Assembly: GCF_007992435.1 (NCBI RefSeq) | Contig: NZ_BKAG01000032.1 | Location: 18,095 to 82,094 of the forward strand | Reading direction: 5' to 3' | DNA from: Prosthecobacter gellanilyticus | GTDB lineage: Bacteria > Verrucomicrobiota > Verrucomicrobiia > Verrucomicrobiales > Verrucomicrobiaceae | Length of the DNA stretch: 64,000 nucleotides | Shown: positions 27,877-37,166 of the stretch, one piece after another | Layout of the letters: the number at the start of each line of letters is the position of its first letter | Position numbering within the stretch: position 1 is the stretch's first letter | Notes under the pieces: model-generated | Databases searched by the model: none | The model's input: only the letters and a program-made list of their open reading frames with translations | Told to the model about the DNA's origin: nothing | Translations under genes and position numbers: made by a program

Positions 27877-30015
27877 ATGCTTCAGCTCGCCCAGTATCAG
27901 GATGGTCGTCTCGAACTCCAGGACGTGCCAGCTCCCGTGCCGCCGCCGGGAGGCATCCTGGTGCGCACGACCTGCTCGGTGATCTCTCCGGGCACAGAAA
28001 AGATGAAGGTGGAGCAGGCGCGCATGTCCTTGCTGCAAAAGGCCCGGGCACGCCCGGATCAGGTGAAGAAGGTCATCGATACCGCCCGCACACTAGGCTG
28101 GAAGTCGGCCCTCGAGAAAGTGCGCAACCGGCTCGAGTCACCCACGCCGCTCGGCTACTCGGCCACTGGCATCGTCGTTGCGGTGGATGAGCTGAACACA
28201 CGCTTCCGAGTGGGTGATCGCGTGGCCTGCGGGGGTGCTGAGTGTGCCTTTCATGCGGAGATGATCGCTGTGCCAGATCTGCTGGCTTCGCCTGTGCCAG
28301 AGGGTGTTGAGGACTGGCAGGCTGCGTACACCACACTCGCCTCGATCTCGATGGAGGTGGTGCGCCAATCAGGAGCGCGTCTTGGTGAGCGTGTGCTGGT
28401 GATGGGGCAAGGTCTTGTCGGTCTGCTAGCCACCAGTTTGCTGAAAGCCTCCGGCGCTCGTGTGATGGGCGTGGACTTTGTGCAGCCACGTTTGCAAACC
28501 TCGCTCGCCATGGGTGCGGAGCGTGTGGTGAATCCTTCGCAGTCGAAGCTCGAAGATGAAGTGCATGCCTGGACTGATGGCCATGGCGTGGATGCTGTGC
28601 TGCTCTGTGTCGGTGGCAAAGGTCGCGAGGCAGCAGACAGCGCCATTGCTTGTCTGCGTGATCGTGGCGTCATGGTCATCGTGGGCATCTACGATGCCGA
28701 GCTGAGCTGGAAAACGGCCTACATGAAGGACATCCAGGTCCGCTACAGCCGAAGCTACGGCCCGGGCCGCTATGACCCGCAGTATGAGTGGGGTGGCAAG
28801 GACTATCCCATCGGCCACGTGCGCTGGACCGAGAACCGCAACTTCGAATCCTGCCTGCACCTCATGAAGACCGGCGCGCTGGATCTCAGACCCGTGACAA
28901 CAAGACGAGTTGCTTTCTCTGGAGTGCTTGATGTCTACAACCATCTGGAGGCTGAACTGGGTGTGGTGATTGAGTATTCATCATCTCAATCCACGGCTTT
29001 GAGTAGTGGCCAGTCTGCCAGCGTCACTGAATCCAAGGTGACATCGAGTTCACCCGGTACACTGTCCCGTGCTTGTGATCGTTTGGACGTCCTCGGCGCC
29101 GGTAACTTCGCCCGCACCATGCTTTTGCCGCATGTGAAAGGGCAGATCACGCTGGGCACGATTGTCAATGCCACGGGCCTCAGCTCACGACATGTGAAGG
29201 AGAAGTTTGGTTTCTCCCATGCCGAGACGGATGCAGCCAAGGTCTTTGAATCCAATGGTGGCGCCGTGATGATCGGCACGCGTCATCATTTGCATGCGCC
29301 GTATGTCCTCAGAGCACTGGCGGCAGACAAGCATGTGTTTGTGGAGAAGCCGCTCTGCCTGACACGTGATGAACTGACGCAGATCGATGCGGCAATGAAC
29401 TCCACCCAAGGCAGCGTCATAGTCGGTTTCAACCGTCGCTTCGCTCCTGCGACCGTGGAATTGAAGAAGACTCTGGCAACCATCTCGGGGCCGAAGACGC
29501 TCGCTTTCCATGTCTTCGCCGGGCCGCTCGCGCCGGATCACTGGTATGCAAACCTCGATGAAAGCGGCGGTCGTGTGCTCGGGGAGGCCTGCCACTTCTT
29601 TGACTTCGCCTGTCATTTGCTAGGCAAGCCGGTGCGCGTCACCGCTCAGACCGTGGGGCGCAGCACCTTCCCTGATTCTGTGACAGCACAGATTGAATTC
29701 GCAGACGGATCGGCGGCACAGATCATCTATTCCGCAGAGGGTGACTTCGCCTTCCCGAAAGAGACCTTCCGTGTCTTCGCCAGCGGCTTGGTGGCGGAGT
29801 GCGTGAACTTTCAGGAGCTTGCCCTGCATCGTCGCCGCAAGCGTGTGGTCACCAAGTTTAACAGCAAGGGACATGCGGAGGAGATGGCCGCGTGGATGGC
29901 CTATCTCAAAGGGCAAAGCCCGACTCCGCTGCCGTATGCGGAGTCACGCCAGAGCATGGCGCTGACCTTTGCAGTCCTCGTGAGTCTGCGGGAGAACCGC
30001 AGCATCTCTCTTTAA
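27877..30015 (+). CDS. Two-domain oxidoreductase (MDR plus Gfo/Idh/MocA)
   Basis: 712 residues. Residues 1-~365 are a medium-chain dehydrogenase/reductase of the zinc-poor type (GYSATGIVVAVDEL, RVGDRVACGG, VLVMGQGLVGLLATSLLKASGARVMGVD). A Ser/Thr-rich linker (~365-390) leads to a Gfo/Idh/MocA domain (VLGAGNFARTMLLPHV, KHVFVEKPLCLT with the EKP catalytic lysine, GFNRRFAP, GRVLGEACHFFDFACHL). Such fusions recur in polysaccharide clusters and are thought to make a modified sugar precursor; the reaction is not established. It is the last gene of the plus-strand locus. Confidence 0.85.
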   Translation: MLQLAQYQDGRLELQDVPAPVPPPGGILVRTTCSVISPGTEKMKVEQARMSLLQKARARPDQVKKVIDTARTLGWKSALEKVRNRLESPTPLGYSATGIVVAVDELNTRFRVGDRVACGGAECAFHAEMIAVPDLLASPVPEGVEDWQAAYTTLASISMEVVRQSGARLGERVLVMGQGLVGLLATSLLKASGARVMGVDFVQPRLQTSLAMGAERVVNPSQSKLEDEVHAWTDGHGVDAVLLCVGGKGREAADSAIACLRDRGVMVIVGIYDAELSWKTAYMKDIQVRYSRSYGPGRYDPQYEWGGKDYPIGHVRWTENRNFESCLHLMKTGALDLRPVTTRRVAFSGVLDVYNHLEAELGVVIEYSSSQSTALSSGQSASVTESKVTSSSPGTLSRACDRLDVLGAGNFARTMLLPHVKGQITLGTIVNATGLSSRHVKEKFGFSHAETDAAKVFESNGGAVMIGTRHHLHAPYVLRALAADKHVFVEKPLCLTRDELTQIDAAMNSTQGSVIVGFNRRFAPATVELKKTLATISGPKTLAFHVFAGPLAPDHWYANLDESGGRVLGEACHFFDFACHLLGKPVRVTAQTVGRSTFPDSVTAQIEFADGSAAQIIYSAEGDFAFPKETFRVFASGLVAECVNFQELALHRRRKRVVTKFNSKGHAEEMAAWMAYLKGQSPTPLPYAESRQSMALTFAVLVSLRENRSISL

Positions 30016-30028
30016 CAGCTCACCACGC

Positions 30029-30047
30029 GCCGGTCACGATCACCGGC
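30029..30047. terminator. Possible weak terminator hairpin between convergent genes
   Basis: GCCGGT-CACGATC-ACCGGC forms a 6-base-pair stem with a 7-base loop in the 85-base gap between two convergent operons. No T-run follows on either strand, so intrinsic termination is doubtful. A GCCTAAC word lies at 30062 in the same gap. Confidence 0.25.
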
Positions 30048-30100
30048 TCAAACGCGTAGCGGCCTAACAAACATCACCACAGGCCATGCTTGTGCCTGCA

Positions 30101-30856
30101 TCAATGGGCCAGCGCCCAGGCGATGCCATTCAGCATGAGCTTACGGAAAGCAGGCTCTTTGAAGTCATCAGCATGGCCGAGTGAGGTGTAGAACACCTTC
30201 GCCTGCTTTGGGCCGAAGCGATGGGTCCAGGCGATGGGCTCGGCAGGTTGATTGGGAATGGTGCCGATGAGCAGAGGCGTGGCGGTCTTGGCCAGAGGTG
30301 TGTTCTTATACAGCGTGCCATTGCCGATGAGTTCAGTGAGAGTGATGCCTTTCAGGATCTCGTGGTCCTCAGCGCCTGGTGCGAGGGTGCAGATGGTTTT
30401 GTCCTCACCCTTGTGATGATTGGTGTAGCTGCCACCGAGCACCTCGGGATCAAATTCCTGCCAGTTCGCGTGCTTGTCATCAATGAGCTTGTCCTTCGGA
30501 CGAAGGGCAAAGGCATGGCTCGCCGTGCGAATGCCGAGCAGTGGCTTGCCAGCGGCGAGAAAGGCGCGCACGGCATCCAGTTGCTCAGTTGGCGGTGTGC
30601 GACGGCGCACGCTCACCAACAGCAGATCCGCATCCTTCAGCGCTTCGACAATGCCCGGGAAGTTGTTCTTATCCGCAGCATCTGCATGAATGATCGTGAC
30701 CTTGTGTCCGAGCGGTTCAACATCGCTCTTGGCAAAGGCGGGCAAGGTTTCCCAGGTGAGATATTCATCTTCACCAATCATGAAGACAAGGTTGGCCGCC
30801 TGTGCAGGAAGCACAAGCAGGGTTAGAGCAATGGCGAGGTGACGAAGGATCTTCAT
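30101..30856 (-). CDS. ThuA-like domain protein, exported
   Basis: 251 residues with a signal peptide (MKILRHLAIALTLLVLPAQA). The ThuA-type glutamine-amidotransferase-like fold is suggested by LVFMIGEDEYLTWETLPAFAKS, ALKDADLLLVSVRRR, GKPLLGIRTASHAF, GGSYTNHHKGED and KVFYTSLGHADDF. In ThuA-like proteins this fold lacks a glutaminase triad, and several family members take part in sugar (trehaluronate/3-keto-sugar) metabolism. It starts 5 bases after the stop of the propeller-cytochrome gene and is the last gene of a five-gene operon. The substrate is unknown. Confidence 0.82.
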   Translation of the reverse strand: MKILRHLAIALTLLVLPAQAANLVFMIGEDEYLTWETLPAFAKSDVEPLGHKVTIIHADAADKNNFPGIVEALKDADLLLVSVRRRTPPTEQLDAVRAFLAAGKPLLGIRTASHAFALRPKDKLIDDKHANWQEFDPEVLGGSYTNHHKGEDKTICTLAPGAEDHEILKGITLTELIGNGTLYKNTPLAKTATPLLIGTIPNQPAEPIAWTHRFGPKQAKVFYTSLGHADDFKEPAFRKLMLNGIAWALAH

Positions 30857-30861
30857 GGCGG

Positions 30862-33498
30862 TTATTTCAGGGACTTGATGTAGAGGACGAGGGACTCGAG
30901 CTGGGAATCGGTGACCACACCGGCATAGCTCGGCATGGCATATTCGCTCTTCGCGAAGTCGGCATGACGCTTGGCGGAGGGCTGGAGGATGGACTCACGG
31001 ATGTAGGCATCATCGACAACGACGCTGCCCTTCTTTTTCTTCTCATCGACGTAGTCGCGCTTCGCGCCAAAGAGCTTGTTCCACTTAGGACCGATCTTGA
31101 AGAGGTCCTGGTCCTTCACGCTGTGGCAGGCCACGCAGCCCAGCATCTGGGAAAGACGCAGTCCTTCCTCGATGGTGACAGGGCCCTTGGCTTGAGCGGC
31201 TGCCGCGCGTGGTGTGAGATCCACGGTGATTTCACCAAAGCCCTCGGCCTTCGCATCAAAGCTCACCAGATCATACGGTGTGGTGTAGGCATTCTGCGCC
31301 ATGGCGGCACCTTCGGCACTGGAGATGGACCAGCCGACGCGAAGCTGCATCTCGGTTTTCATGCCGGGAACGCCAACGAAGACGCTCTTGCCATCCTGGC
31401 TGACATAAGCGCCGCTCGGTGTGAGCCAGTCGATGCCCGTGCTGCCATCGGCCTTGTATTGAGCCGAACCATAAGTGTGTGCACGCTTATAACCCCAGGT
31501 GCCGAGCGAGTAACTGGCGGGGTCAGCCGCCTTCTTCGGATCAAGCGCCACGTCGAACCGCAGCAGCACACCCTTGTCCATCGGCACGATCTCGCGGGGC
31601 AGCAGGCTCGGTGCGCCCGTGTAGCGCACGCGGCAGAGGCCGGCGAGGGTATCCAGTGTGTTCCCCCAGCCGATGACCTGGAAGCCAGCGAGGTAGAGCT
31701 GGCCGTCCACAGGATTCACACTGCCATTCAGCGGCGGGAAATCGAACTCGTCTGTGATGCTGACCACAGCGGCCTGCGTGCGCTTGCCACGCTCATTGAG
31801 GATCACGCGCAGCAGCTCAGGCTTGTTGAAGCAGATCTGCACCATCTGGTCATTCAGCGGGCCCATCTTCGCATCGAAGAGCCAGACCTGGGACATGGCG
31901 GAGGAGTTCACCGCGTGCGGCATCCAGGTCAGTGGCTCTGCGATGGGTGCAGGATATTGTTCCTTGGGCAGCTTGTCACTGAGGAAGCCGTAGAACTGGT
32001 GATCCTTCACAATGTGAAGCGGTGTGCTGGGGATGTACTGGCCCTCCTGATCGCTGGAGGTCACCAGACCGGTCTTGATGTTCACGCCAATGCTGGGCTG
32101 GCGGAAGCCATAACCAAGCACGGTCGACTTCTTGCCATCAGCAGAGACGCGCAGCACGCTGCCATTGTGCTTGCCGATGGTGGTGGCCTCCTGACCGCCT
32201 TTGGCGATGACAAACTCACCTTTGGGGGCAAGGCGCAGCGTGCTCGGGAACTCACGCATGTCCGCTGTTTGCGCGAAGGCATTGGAGAAGAGCTCATGCA
32301 CATCGGCCTCGCCATCTTGGTTGGTATCGATGAGCTTCCAGATGCCATTGCGATCAAACACAAAAATTTGTTCGTCGCGGATCGCGCAGGTCATCGGCTC
32401 ATGCAGGCCTGAGGTGAAGCGCTTCCACGTCACGGGACCGTTCATCTCATGCAGACCACGGACGAGCCAGACATCGCCATCGAGAGTGATGGCCACGCCG
32501 GTGCCGTCCTTGAGGAACTGAATGTCGCCAAGGCGCACGGCGCGCTTCCAGGGATTGTCATCAGGCAGGTCCACATGATCCAGAACATAGGCTTCTTTGG
32601 AAGCAGACGGCTTGATCTTCGAAACCGCCTCTTGAGGCCAGCGAACGGCTGCGGCGACTTCAGAGATGGCGTGTGGCTTGATCGCAGGAGCCTCATGCTC
32701 GTCACAATGAGAGACGCAGAAAGTGGCGGTCTTCGCATGCGCTGGGACACGCACGATCCAGAGGTCGTCATCGTGCAGGAGCTCCGCATCGCCCGTCACG
32801 GTGATGCCTGCTTCCACCTCCTGGGAAGGGCCGTTCATCTTGGCGCCGACGACCAGCAGCAGATCCTTGGTGGAAGCGTCAACGCTGAGGTGGCGCTCCA
32901 CCACGGGCCGGCCTTCTTTCTCCGAAGCCTGCCACCATTCGCGAACCTCAGCACCGCTGGCGGTGTATTCCAAAACAACACCTTCATTGACGAGGCGCAC
33001 GTTCTGAAAGCGGTCGATGGATTCATCCACCGGACCACGACCGACTTCTTCTTTGCTCGGTGCAGGTTCGCGGGGATCTGTGGTGGAGACTTTCCCGCCA
33101 CTCTGCCAGCCTGGGAAGAGGCCATTGCCGAGCCAGAGCTTGCCATCGAACTGAGGAGCCGGGAACTGACCGCCGGGGGTCTTGCGGCCTGCATCAAGGT
33201 AGGAGCCGGGCGCCAGGGCCTTGTCCGTGATGCCTTTGCCGCGCCAGATGGCGGACACGCGCAGCATGTCCGTGTCAAAGCAGGCCCAGCACTCGTGATC
33301 CAGCTTCAGGATGATGCCACGTGGAGTGAGATTGTTTGCGCCCACGCCTTCGCGCCGCGCATCGAGGATGGAGGAGAAGAAAGGAAAGTCAGCTTCCACC
33401 CATGTCCCCCAAGGTTGCGGCGGGTAGTTGGGCTTCTTCGACGGGTCCGCCGCAGATGCCGTGAGTGATAAGAGAGCGAGAAGGAAAAGCGGTTTCAT
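30862..33498 (-). CDS. Large exported propeller protein with C-terminal cytochrome c domain
   Basis: 878 residues with a short signal peptide (MKPLFLLALLSLTASA). The N-terminal block (PWGTWVEADFPFFSS, DHECWACFDTDMLRVSAIW) matches a domain common in Verrucomicrobiota/Planctomycetota exported proteins (DUF6797-like). The middle carries beta-propeller strands resembling PQQ/glucose-dehydrogenase types (IFVFDRNGIWKLIDTNQDGEAD, SVLRVSADGKKSTVLGYGFRQP). The C-terminus is a mono-heme cytochrome c with LGCVACHS (CxxCH) and a distal methionine in YAMPSY. It probably passes electrons from an oxidised substrate to heme in the periplasm; this is inferred. It lies between the enolase-superfamily gene (16 bases) and the ThuA gene (5 bases). 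Confidence 0.82.
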   Translation of the reverse strand: MKPLFLLALLSLTASAADPSKKPNYPPQPWGTWVEADFPFFSSILDARREGVGANNLTPRGIILKLDHECWACFDTDMLRVSAIWRGKGITDKALAPGSYLDAGRKTPGGQFPAPQFDGKLWLGNGLFPGWQSGGKVSTTDPREPAPSKEEVGRGPVDESIDRFQNVRLVNEGVVLEYTASGAEVREWWQASEKEGRPVVERHLSVDASTKDLLLVVGAKMNGPSQEVEAGITVTGDAELLHDDDLWIVRVPAHAKTATFCVSHCDEHEAPAIKPHAISEVAAAVRWPQEAVSKIKPSASKEAYVLDHVDLPDDNPWKRAVRLGDIQFLKDGTGVAITLDGDVWLVRGLHEMNGPVTWKRFTSGLHEPMTCAIRDEQIFVFDRNGIWKLIDTNQDGEADVHELFSNAFAQTADMREFPSTLRLAPKGEFVIAKGGQEATTIGKHNGSVLRVSADGKKSTVLGYGFRQPSIGVNIKTGLVTSSDQEGQYIPSTPLHIVKDHQFYGFLSDKLPKEQYPAPIAEPLTWMPHAVNSSAMSQVWLFDAKMGPLNDQMVQICFNKPELLRVILNERGKRTQAAVVSITDEFDFPPLNGSVNPVDGQLYLAGFQVIGWGNTLDTLAGLCRVRYTGAPSLLPREIVPMDKGVLLRFDVALDPKKAADPASYSLGTWGYKRAHTYGSAQYKADGSTGIDWLTPSGAYVSQDGKSVFVGVPGMKTEMQLRVGWSISSAEGAAMAQNAYTTPYDLVSFDAKAEGFGEITVDLTPRAAAAQAKGPVTIEEGLRLSQMLGCVACHSVKDQDLFKIGPKWNKLFGAKRDYVDEKKKKGSVVVDDAYIRESILQPSAKRHADFAKSEYAMPSYAGVVTDSQLESLVLYIKSLK

Positions 33499-33514
33499 GT
33501 CAGGGGGTGGAAAA

Positions 33515-34876
33515 TCAAGACTTCACTGCGCCGAGGCCGAGTCCAGTCAGACAACTCGTGTTCATGGAGCCATCTCGTACATTAAAGATGCCTGGAAAGA
33601 GATCCCGCCAGGCATCATTTGCCACGGGGCAATACTGGCGCGAATTCGATTCAATGGCTGCAACGCCCGGTACATGCGCGGCGATGCCTGCGGAATGGAT
33701 CAACGAAGCTCCGGGGCAGCTCAGATCCTGCACGCAAAGGAACATGCCCATCTTCTGCGCGGCTGCTGCCATGAGCAGAGACTGGCTCTGGCCTTTGCAG
33801 GCTTTCAATGCCGCTCCGGTGTAACCTAGCTCATGAGCGAGCTGCAGGGCTTCAAGATCCGTGAGGGATTCATCAATGACCACCGGCTTCAGCTTCGCGG
33901 CCTCATGCATCTTGTTCTCCGGATGCGCTTTCAGGTCACGCGCGGTCGGTTGCTCGATGTACTGCACGCGATCAAAGCCCTGCGGTGTGCGCTCACGCAG
34001 CTTGCGCATCATCTCCACGAGATACTCCACACTCTGGCAGCGCTCATTGAAGTCGAGCGAGTAATGCCACCCTGTGATGCCTCGCTCACGTTGCGCTTCG
34101 ATGGTCACTCGATCCACCTTGATGATGCGCTCGAGGTCCCAGTTCAGGTCATCGCCATTGAGCTTGATCTTCAAATGCGTGAGGCCGTTGTAGTGAATCC
34201 ACTGCGGCAATGTCTCAGGCAGACCATCACCGACAGGCTGTGTCAGCTCGTCATCATCGAGAGGATCCAGAGCGCCGACGAGATGGTACAACGGCATGCG
34301 CGCCTGCGGTTCGCTATGCACGTACGCATCTGGATACTCACCTGCGAAATCAGTGCCGAGCCAGGTGCCAAGATCATGGTTCATCAGATCACGGCTGTAG
34401 GTGTGGTAGCAGTTCAGTTCGAGCATCTTGCCAAAGGCATCATGCAGCGCGGCGTCAAAGGCACTGCCACACACGAGGGTGCAGAGTTTTGGAATCGGCT
34501 GGGAGAGCTGAAGCTCTCGACTCACATCAGCGGCAGCCTTGAGGAAGAGTTCTTCAAGCTCAATGCCGAGCTCGATCGGGTGACCAAACTCGTCAAAGCT
34601 GCGAGAGACTTGCGCGAGGCGCTCTGAGAGCTTTGCCATGGCTTCATGAGTCTGCTGGAAGGTCAGCTCGCGTGAGGGGAAGGACCAGGTGTTGGCAAGT
34701 GGCATGGAGCCGAAGCCGTGAGCCACGCGGCCATCGCGTGAGATGACCTCGCACTCCACATTGAGGACGGTGACTTCACTCACGGCCACGCCGCCGAACT
34801 TGATGGGTGTGCGGTAGTCGTAGTGCTCGTAACTGGTGCGGATGTCGCGAATGCGGATGTCGGTGGGTTTGCTCAT
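33515..34876 (-). CDS. Mandelate racemase/muconate-lactonizing enzyme family protein
   Basis: 453 residues in the enolase superfamily. The catalytic barrel shows HLKIKLNG (the KxK base motif), metal ligands in DFNERC, YIEQPT and VIDESL, and a further lysine in ALKACKGQS on the sixth strand. This arrangement is typical of the muconate-lactonizing subgroup and differs from mandelate racemase proper. It would abstract a proton alpha to a carboxylate (sugar-acid dehydration or epimerisation). The chain is longer than usual (~370) because of extra N- and C-terminal segments. It is co-transcribed with the TIM-barrel isomerase upstream (18 bases). Confidence 0.85.
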   Translation of the reverse strand: MSKPTDIRIRDIRTSYEHYDYRTPIKFGGVAVSEVTVLNVECEVISRDGRVAHGFGSMPLANTWSFPSRELTFQQTHEAMAKLSERLAQVSRSFDEFGHPIELGIELEELFLKAAADVSRELQLSQPIPKLCTLVCGSAFDAALHDAFGKMLELNCYHTYSRDLMNHDLGTWLGTDFAGEYPDAYVHSEPQARMPLYHLVGALDPLDDDELTQPVGDGLPETLPQWIHYNGLTHLKIKLNGDDLNWDLERIIKVDRVTIEAQRERGITGWHYSLDFNERCQSVEYLVEMMRKLRERTPQGFDRVQYIEQPTARDLKAHPENKMHEAAKLKPVVIDESLTDLEALQLAHELGYTGAALKACKGQSQSLLMAAAAQKMGMFLCVQDLSCPGASLIHSAGIAAHVPGVAAIESNSRQYCPVANDAWRDLFPGIFNVRDGSMNTSCLTGLGLGAVKS

Positions 34877-34894
34877 GGTGGGTCGGTGAGTCAG

Positions 34895-35791
34895 TCAGGA
34901 AATCAGTTGGCGGGCCTTCATCCAGCTCAGGTAGGTGGTGGCGCAGGTGTCCAGGTTTTTGAGCGAGCCACCACCGCGAAGCGGCGAGCACATCTCAAAG
35001 GTGGCGATGCCATCAAACCCGCCATCTTTCAGGCCGCTGAAGAAGGCGGCGTAGTCGATGAAACCCTTGCCAAAAGGCACAGCGCGCACCCAGTCCACAT
35101 CTTGGCGTTCGTAGTTCACCAGCTCGGGACGATAGCGATGGCGCGGCACCTTGATGTAGTCTGCATTCGTGGTGATCACGGTATGCGGTGCGGCCAGTTT
35201 GGCGGATTCGTAGACGTTTTCAGCGCGCAGGGCCGGTGACCAGGCATCGAAGCCGAGCTTGCAGTTAGGTCGATCGATGTCCGAAAGCATTTCGAGCAAG
35301 GCTTCGGTATGCAGACCTACATCGTGATGGTTCTGAAGGGCAATCGTCACACCATGCGCGGCAGCGCGATCACACATCTCACGCACAGCGGAGACACAGC
35401 GATTCCATTGAGTCTGCGGATCCTGGCCCTCGATCTCATAAGCTCCGAAGATGCGGACGATCTTGGTGCCAAGCTGGGCCGCGATGCGTGCGAGTGATTC
35501 GACATAGGCAATCTGAAACTCAATTTGCGGCACCTCACAGCCCACGCCGACAGGTTGCGCGAGGTTCGTGTAAGCACCGAGCACATCGCAGCGGATCTTC
35601 GCAGCATTTAACGCGGCTTTGAGCGGCTCGATCTGCTCAGCAGCATCCAGCGGTGAGAGATGCGGGCGCTTGCCGGCGATCATCACGGACTCATAACCGA
35701 GCTTCGCGGCATGAGGAATGAAGTCAGTGAGCTTGAGGACGGACTGGCCCCAGAAACCGGCGTAGCTGATGGAGAAGAGACAGGGTGTCAT
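34895..35791 (-). CDS. Sugar phosphate isomerase/epimerase family TIM-barrel protein
   Basis: 298 residues from the ATG at 35791; the frame runs further upstream but without a better start. Xylose-isomerase-like barrel features are FIPHAAKLGYESVMIAGKRPHL, IRIFGAYEIEG-like strand KIVRIFGAYEIEG, GVTIALQNHHDVGLHTEALLEML (metal-binding His) and KLGFDAWSPAL, followed by FEMCSPLRGGG with the final Glu ligand. It probably isomerises or epimerises a keto-sugar in the pathway of the operon. It sits between the MFS transporter (25 bases) and the enolase-superfamily gene. The substrate is unknown. Confidence 0.82.
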   Translation of the reverse strand: MTPCLFSISYAGFWGQSVLKLTDFIPHAAKLGYESVMIAGKRPHLSPLDAAEQIEPLKAALNAAKIRCDVLGAYTNLAQPVGVGCEVPQIEFQIAYVESLARIAAQLGTKIVRIFGAYEIEGQDPQTQWNRCVSAVREMCDRAAAHGVTIALQNHHDVGLHTEALLEMLSDIDRPNCKLGFDAWSPALRAENVYESAKLAAPHTVITTNADYIKVPRHRYRPELVNYERQDVDWVRAVPFGKGFIDYAAFFSGLKDGGFDGIATFEMCSPLRGGGSLKNLDTCATTYLSWMKARQLIS

Positions 35792-35816
35792 GCGCGTGTG
35801 GAGGCTGGATTTAAGA

Positions 35817-37103
35817 TCACTCGGGCAGCGGACGGTCTTTGGTCTCGGGTGCGAACCAAATGGCGACCATGCCGATGAGGTAGACAAAAACGATGGCCGC
35901 TCCGGCCTTTGGATAGCTGCCGCCAAAAAAGCTCATCACGCTGCCCATCTGCCATGCGCCGATGGCGGCAATGATGCGGCCGGAATTGAAAGCCACACCT
36001 TGACCCGTGGCGCGCACACGTGTGGGAAAGAGCTCTGGCAGATACTGTGGCAGCCAGCCGTAAAAGGCTCCCGTGAACGCACCGACGACCCCTGTCATGA
36101 GAAGGAAGCCCGCGCCGTAGCTGTCAAAGGTGCGGAAAAAGAGCGTGCAGACGATGAGAGCACCGAGGCACAGAGCGAAGTAAACAGGTCTACGACCGAA
36201 CTTGGCACCGATGAGCGGGGCGATCAGACAACTGATCATGGAGCCGACACAGGAGCAAATCTGAATCCATGCCTTGGCCTTCGGTTGCTGCCCGTGAGTG
36301 AGCTGGTCCGCCCAGAGCGGGATCCATTGCACAATGCCCCAGGTCACGGTGAGTGCCACCGAGGCGAATAGAATAGCGAGCAGTGTGTTCTTGCGCAGAG
36401 CGCCGGAGAAGATTTCGCGGAGTGGACTCGCCTTCGGATCCTGAGCCACAGCATGCTTCCAGGTTTCCGACTCCGGTACAAAGCGCATGATGAAAAGGGT
36501 GAGCAGCGCAGGTGCCGCACCGATCAGCATGACCCAGCGCCAGGACTCCGTGGTGATGGCGAAAAACAATCCCAGCACAGCGATGAACACATAGCCTAGA
36601 TTCGCCGCAGCACCGATGAGGCCCGCCATGAGCGGGCGCTTGTCAGATGGCCAGGCCTCCATGACGAGAGCGACACCGAGCGACCACTCACCGCCCATGC
36701 CAAGTGCGGCGACGAAGCGAAACATGGCGAGCTGCCAGGGCGCCTCGGCGAAGTAGTTCAGACCCGTGAAGAGGGAGTAAGCCATGACGCTGAGCATCAT
36801 GGCCCGCACGCGGCCAATGCGGTCGCCCAGCCAGCCAAAGAGCAGACCACCTGCTGCGGCACCCAGCAAAAAGGTCGCGGTGATACGGCCCATCCACATC
36901 TGCACGAAGGCCTCATCAATGATGCCCGCGGCTGCTTGAAACTCCTGCAGGGCCGGGCGTGCCACCAGGGGGAAGATGCCCATCTCCAGGCCGTCAAACA
37001 TCCAGCCAAGGAAGGCGGCGATGAGGGTCATGGTCTGGGCTCGCTTGATCGGGTCGGTGGATAACATGGGCGGATAGATACTGGCCGGAAATTCTGTTTT
37101 CAT
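35817..37103 (-). CDS. MFS transporter (sugar/organic acid:H+ symporter type)
   Basis: 428 residues from the ATG at 37103; upstream in-frame codons overlap the divergent regulator and are less likely. Twelve membrane helices are visible, with the MFS loop motifs GWLGDRIGRVRAMM (after helix 2) and IGAKFGRRPVYF (after helix 8), and the helix 4-5 region VAALGMGGEWSLGVALVMEAWP. The sugar-porter-like RxGxW pattern suggests import of the substrate degraded by the downstream genes. It is the first gene of the minus-strand operon, divergent from a XylR-type regulator with 63 bases between starts. Confidence 0.87.
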   Translation of the reverse strand: MKTEFPASIYPPMLSTDPIKRAQTMTLIAAFLGWMFDGLEMGIFPLVARPALQEFQAAAGIIDEAFVQMWMGRITATFLLGAAAGGLLFGWLGDRIGRVRAMMLSVMAYSLFTGLNYFAEAPWQLAMFRFVAALGMGGEWSLGVALVMEAWPSDKRPLMAGLIGAAANLGYVFIAVLGLFFAITTESWRWVMLIGAAPALLTLFIMRFVPESETWKHAVAQDPKASPLREIFSGALRKNTLLAILFASVALTVTWGIVQWIPLWADQLTHGQQPKAKAWIQICSCVGSMISCLIAPLIGAKFGRRPVYFALCLGALIVCTLFFRTFDSYGAGFLLMTGVVGAFTGAFYGWLPQYLPELFPTRVRATGQGVAFNSGRIIAAIGAWQMGSVMSFFGGSYPKAGAAIVFVYLIGMVAIWFAPETKDRPLPE

Positions 37104-37166
37104 CCCAACTTCGTCCAACAAAACACCACTTTTTGAGCGTTTTGATATTCGTGCTACGCTGCCGCC
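37104..37166. promoter_or_regulatory. Divergent promoter/operator region of the catabolic operon
   Basis: Between the MFS gene and its divergent regulator lies a 63-base gap with a direct repeat TTTTGA at 37131-37136 and 37140-37145 (9-base period, about one helical turn). AraC-family regulators commonly bind such tandem half-sites. This is a candidate operator for the 37167 product. No exact promoter hexamers are claimed. Confidence 0.4.

Noticed and set aside
30802..32412. Plus-strand open frame of about 536 codons
   Set aside because: It is antisense to the propeller-cytochrome gene, which has a signal peptide and a CxxCH motif; the shadow protein has none.
34895..35926. Longer N-terminus of the TIM-barrel isomerase from an upstream start
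   Set aside because: The extra 45 codons overlap the MFS gene's coding end and encode a low-complexity basic segment; the ATG at 35791 gives a normal family start.
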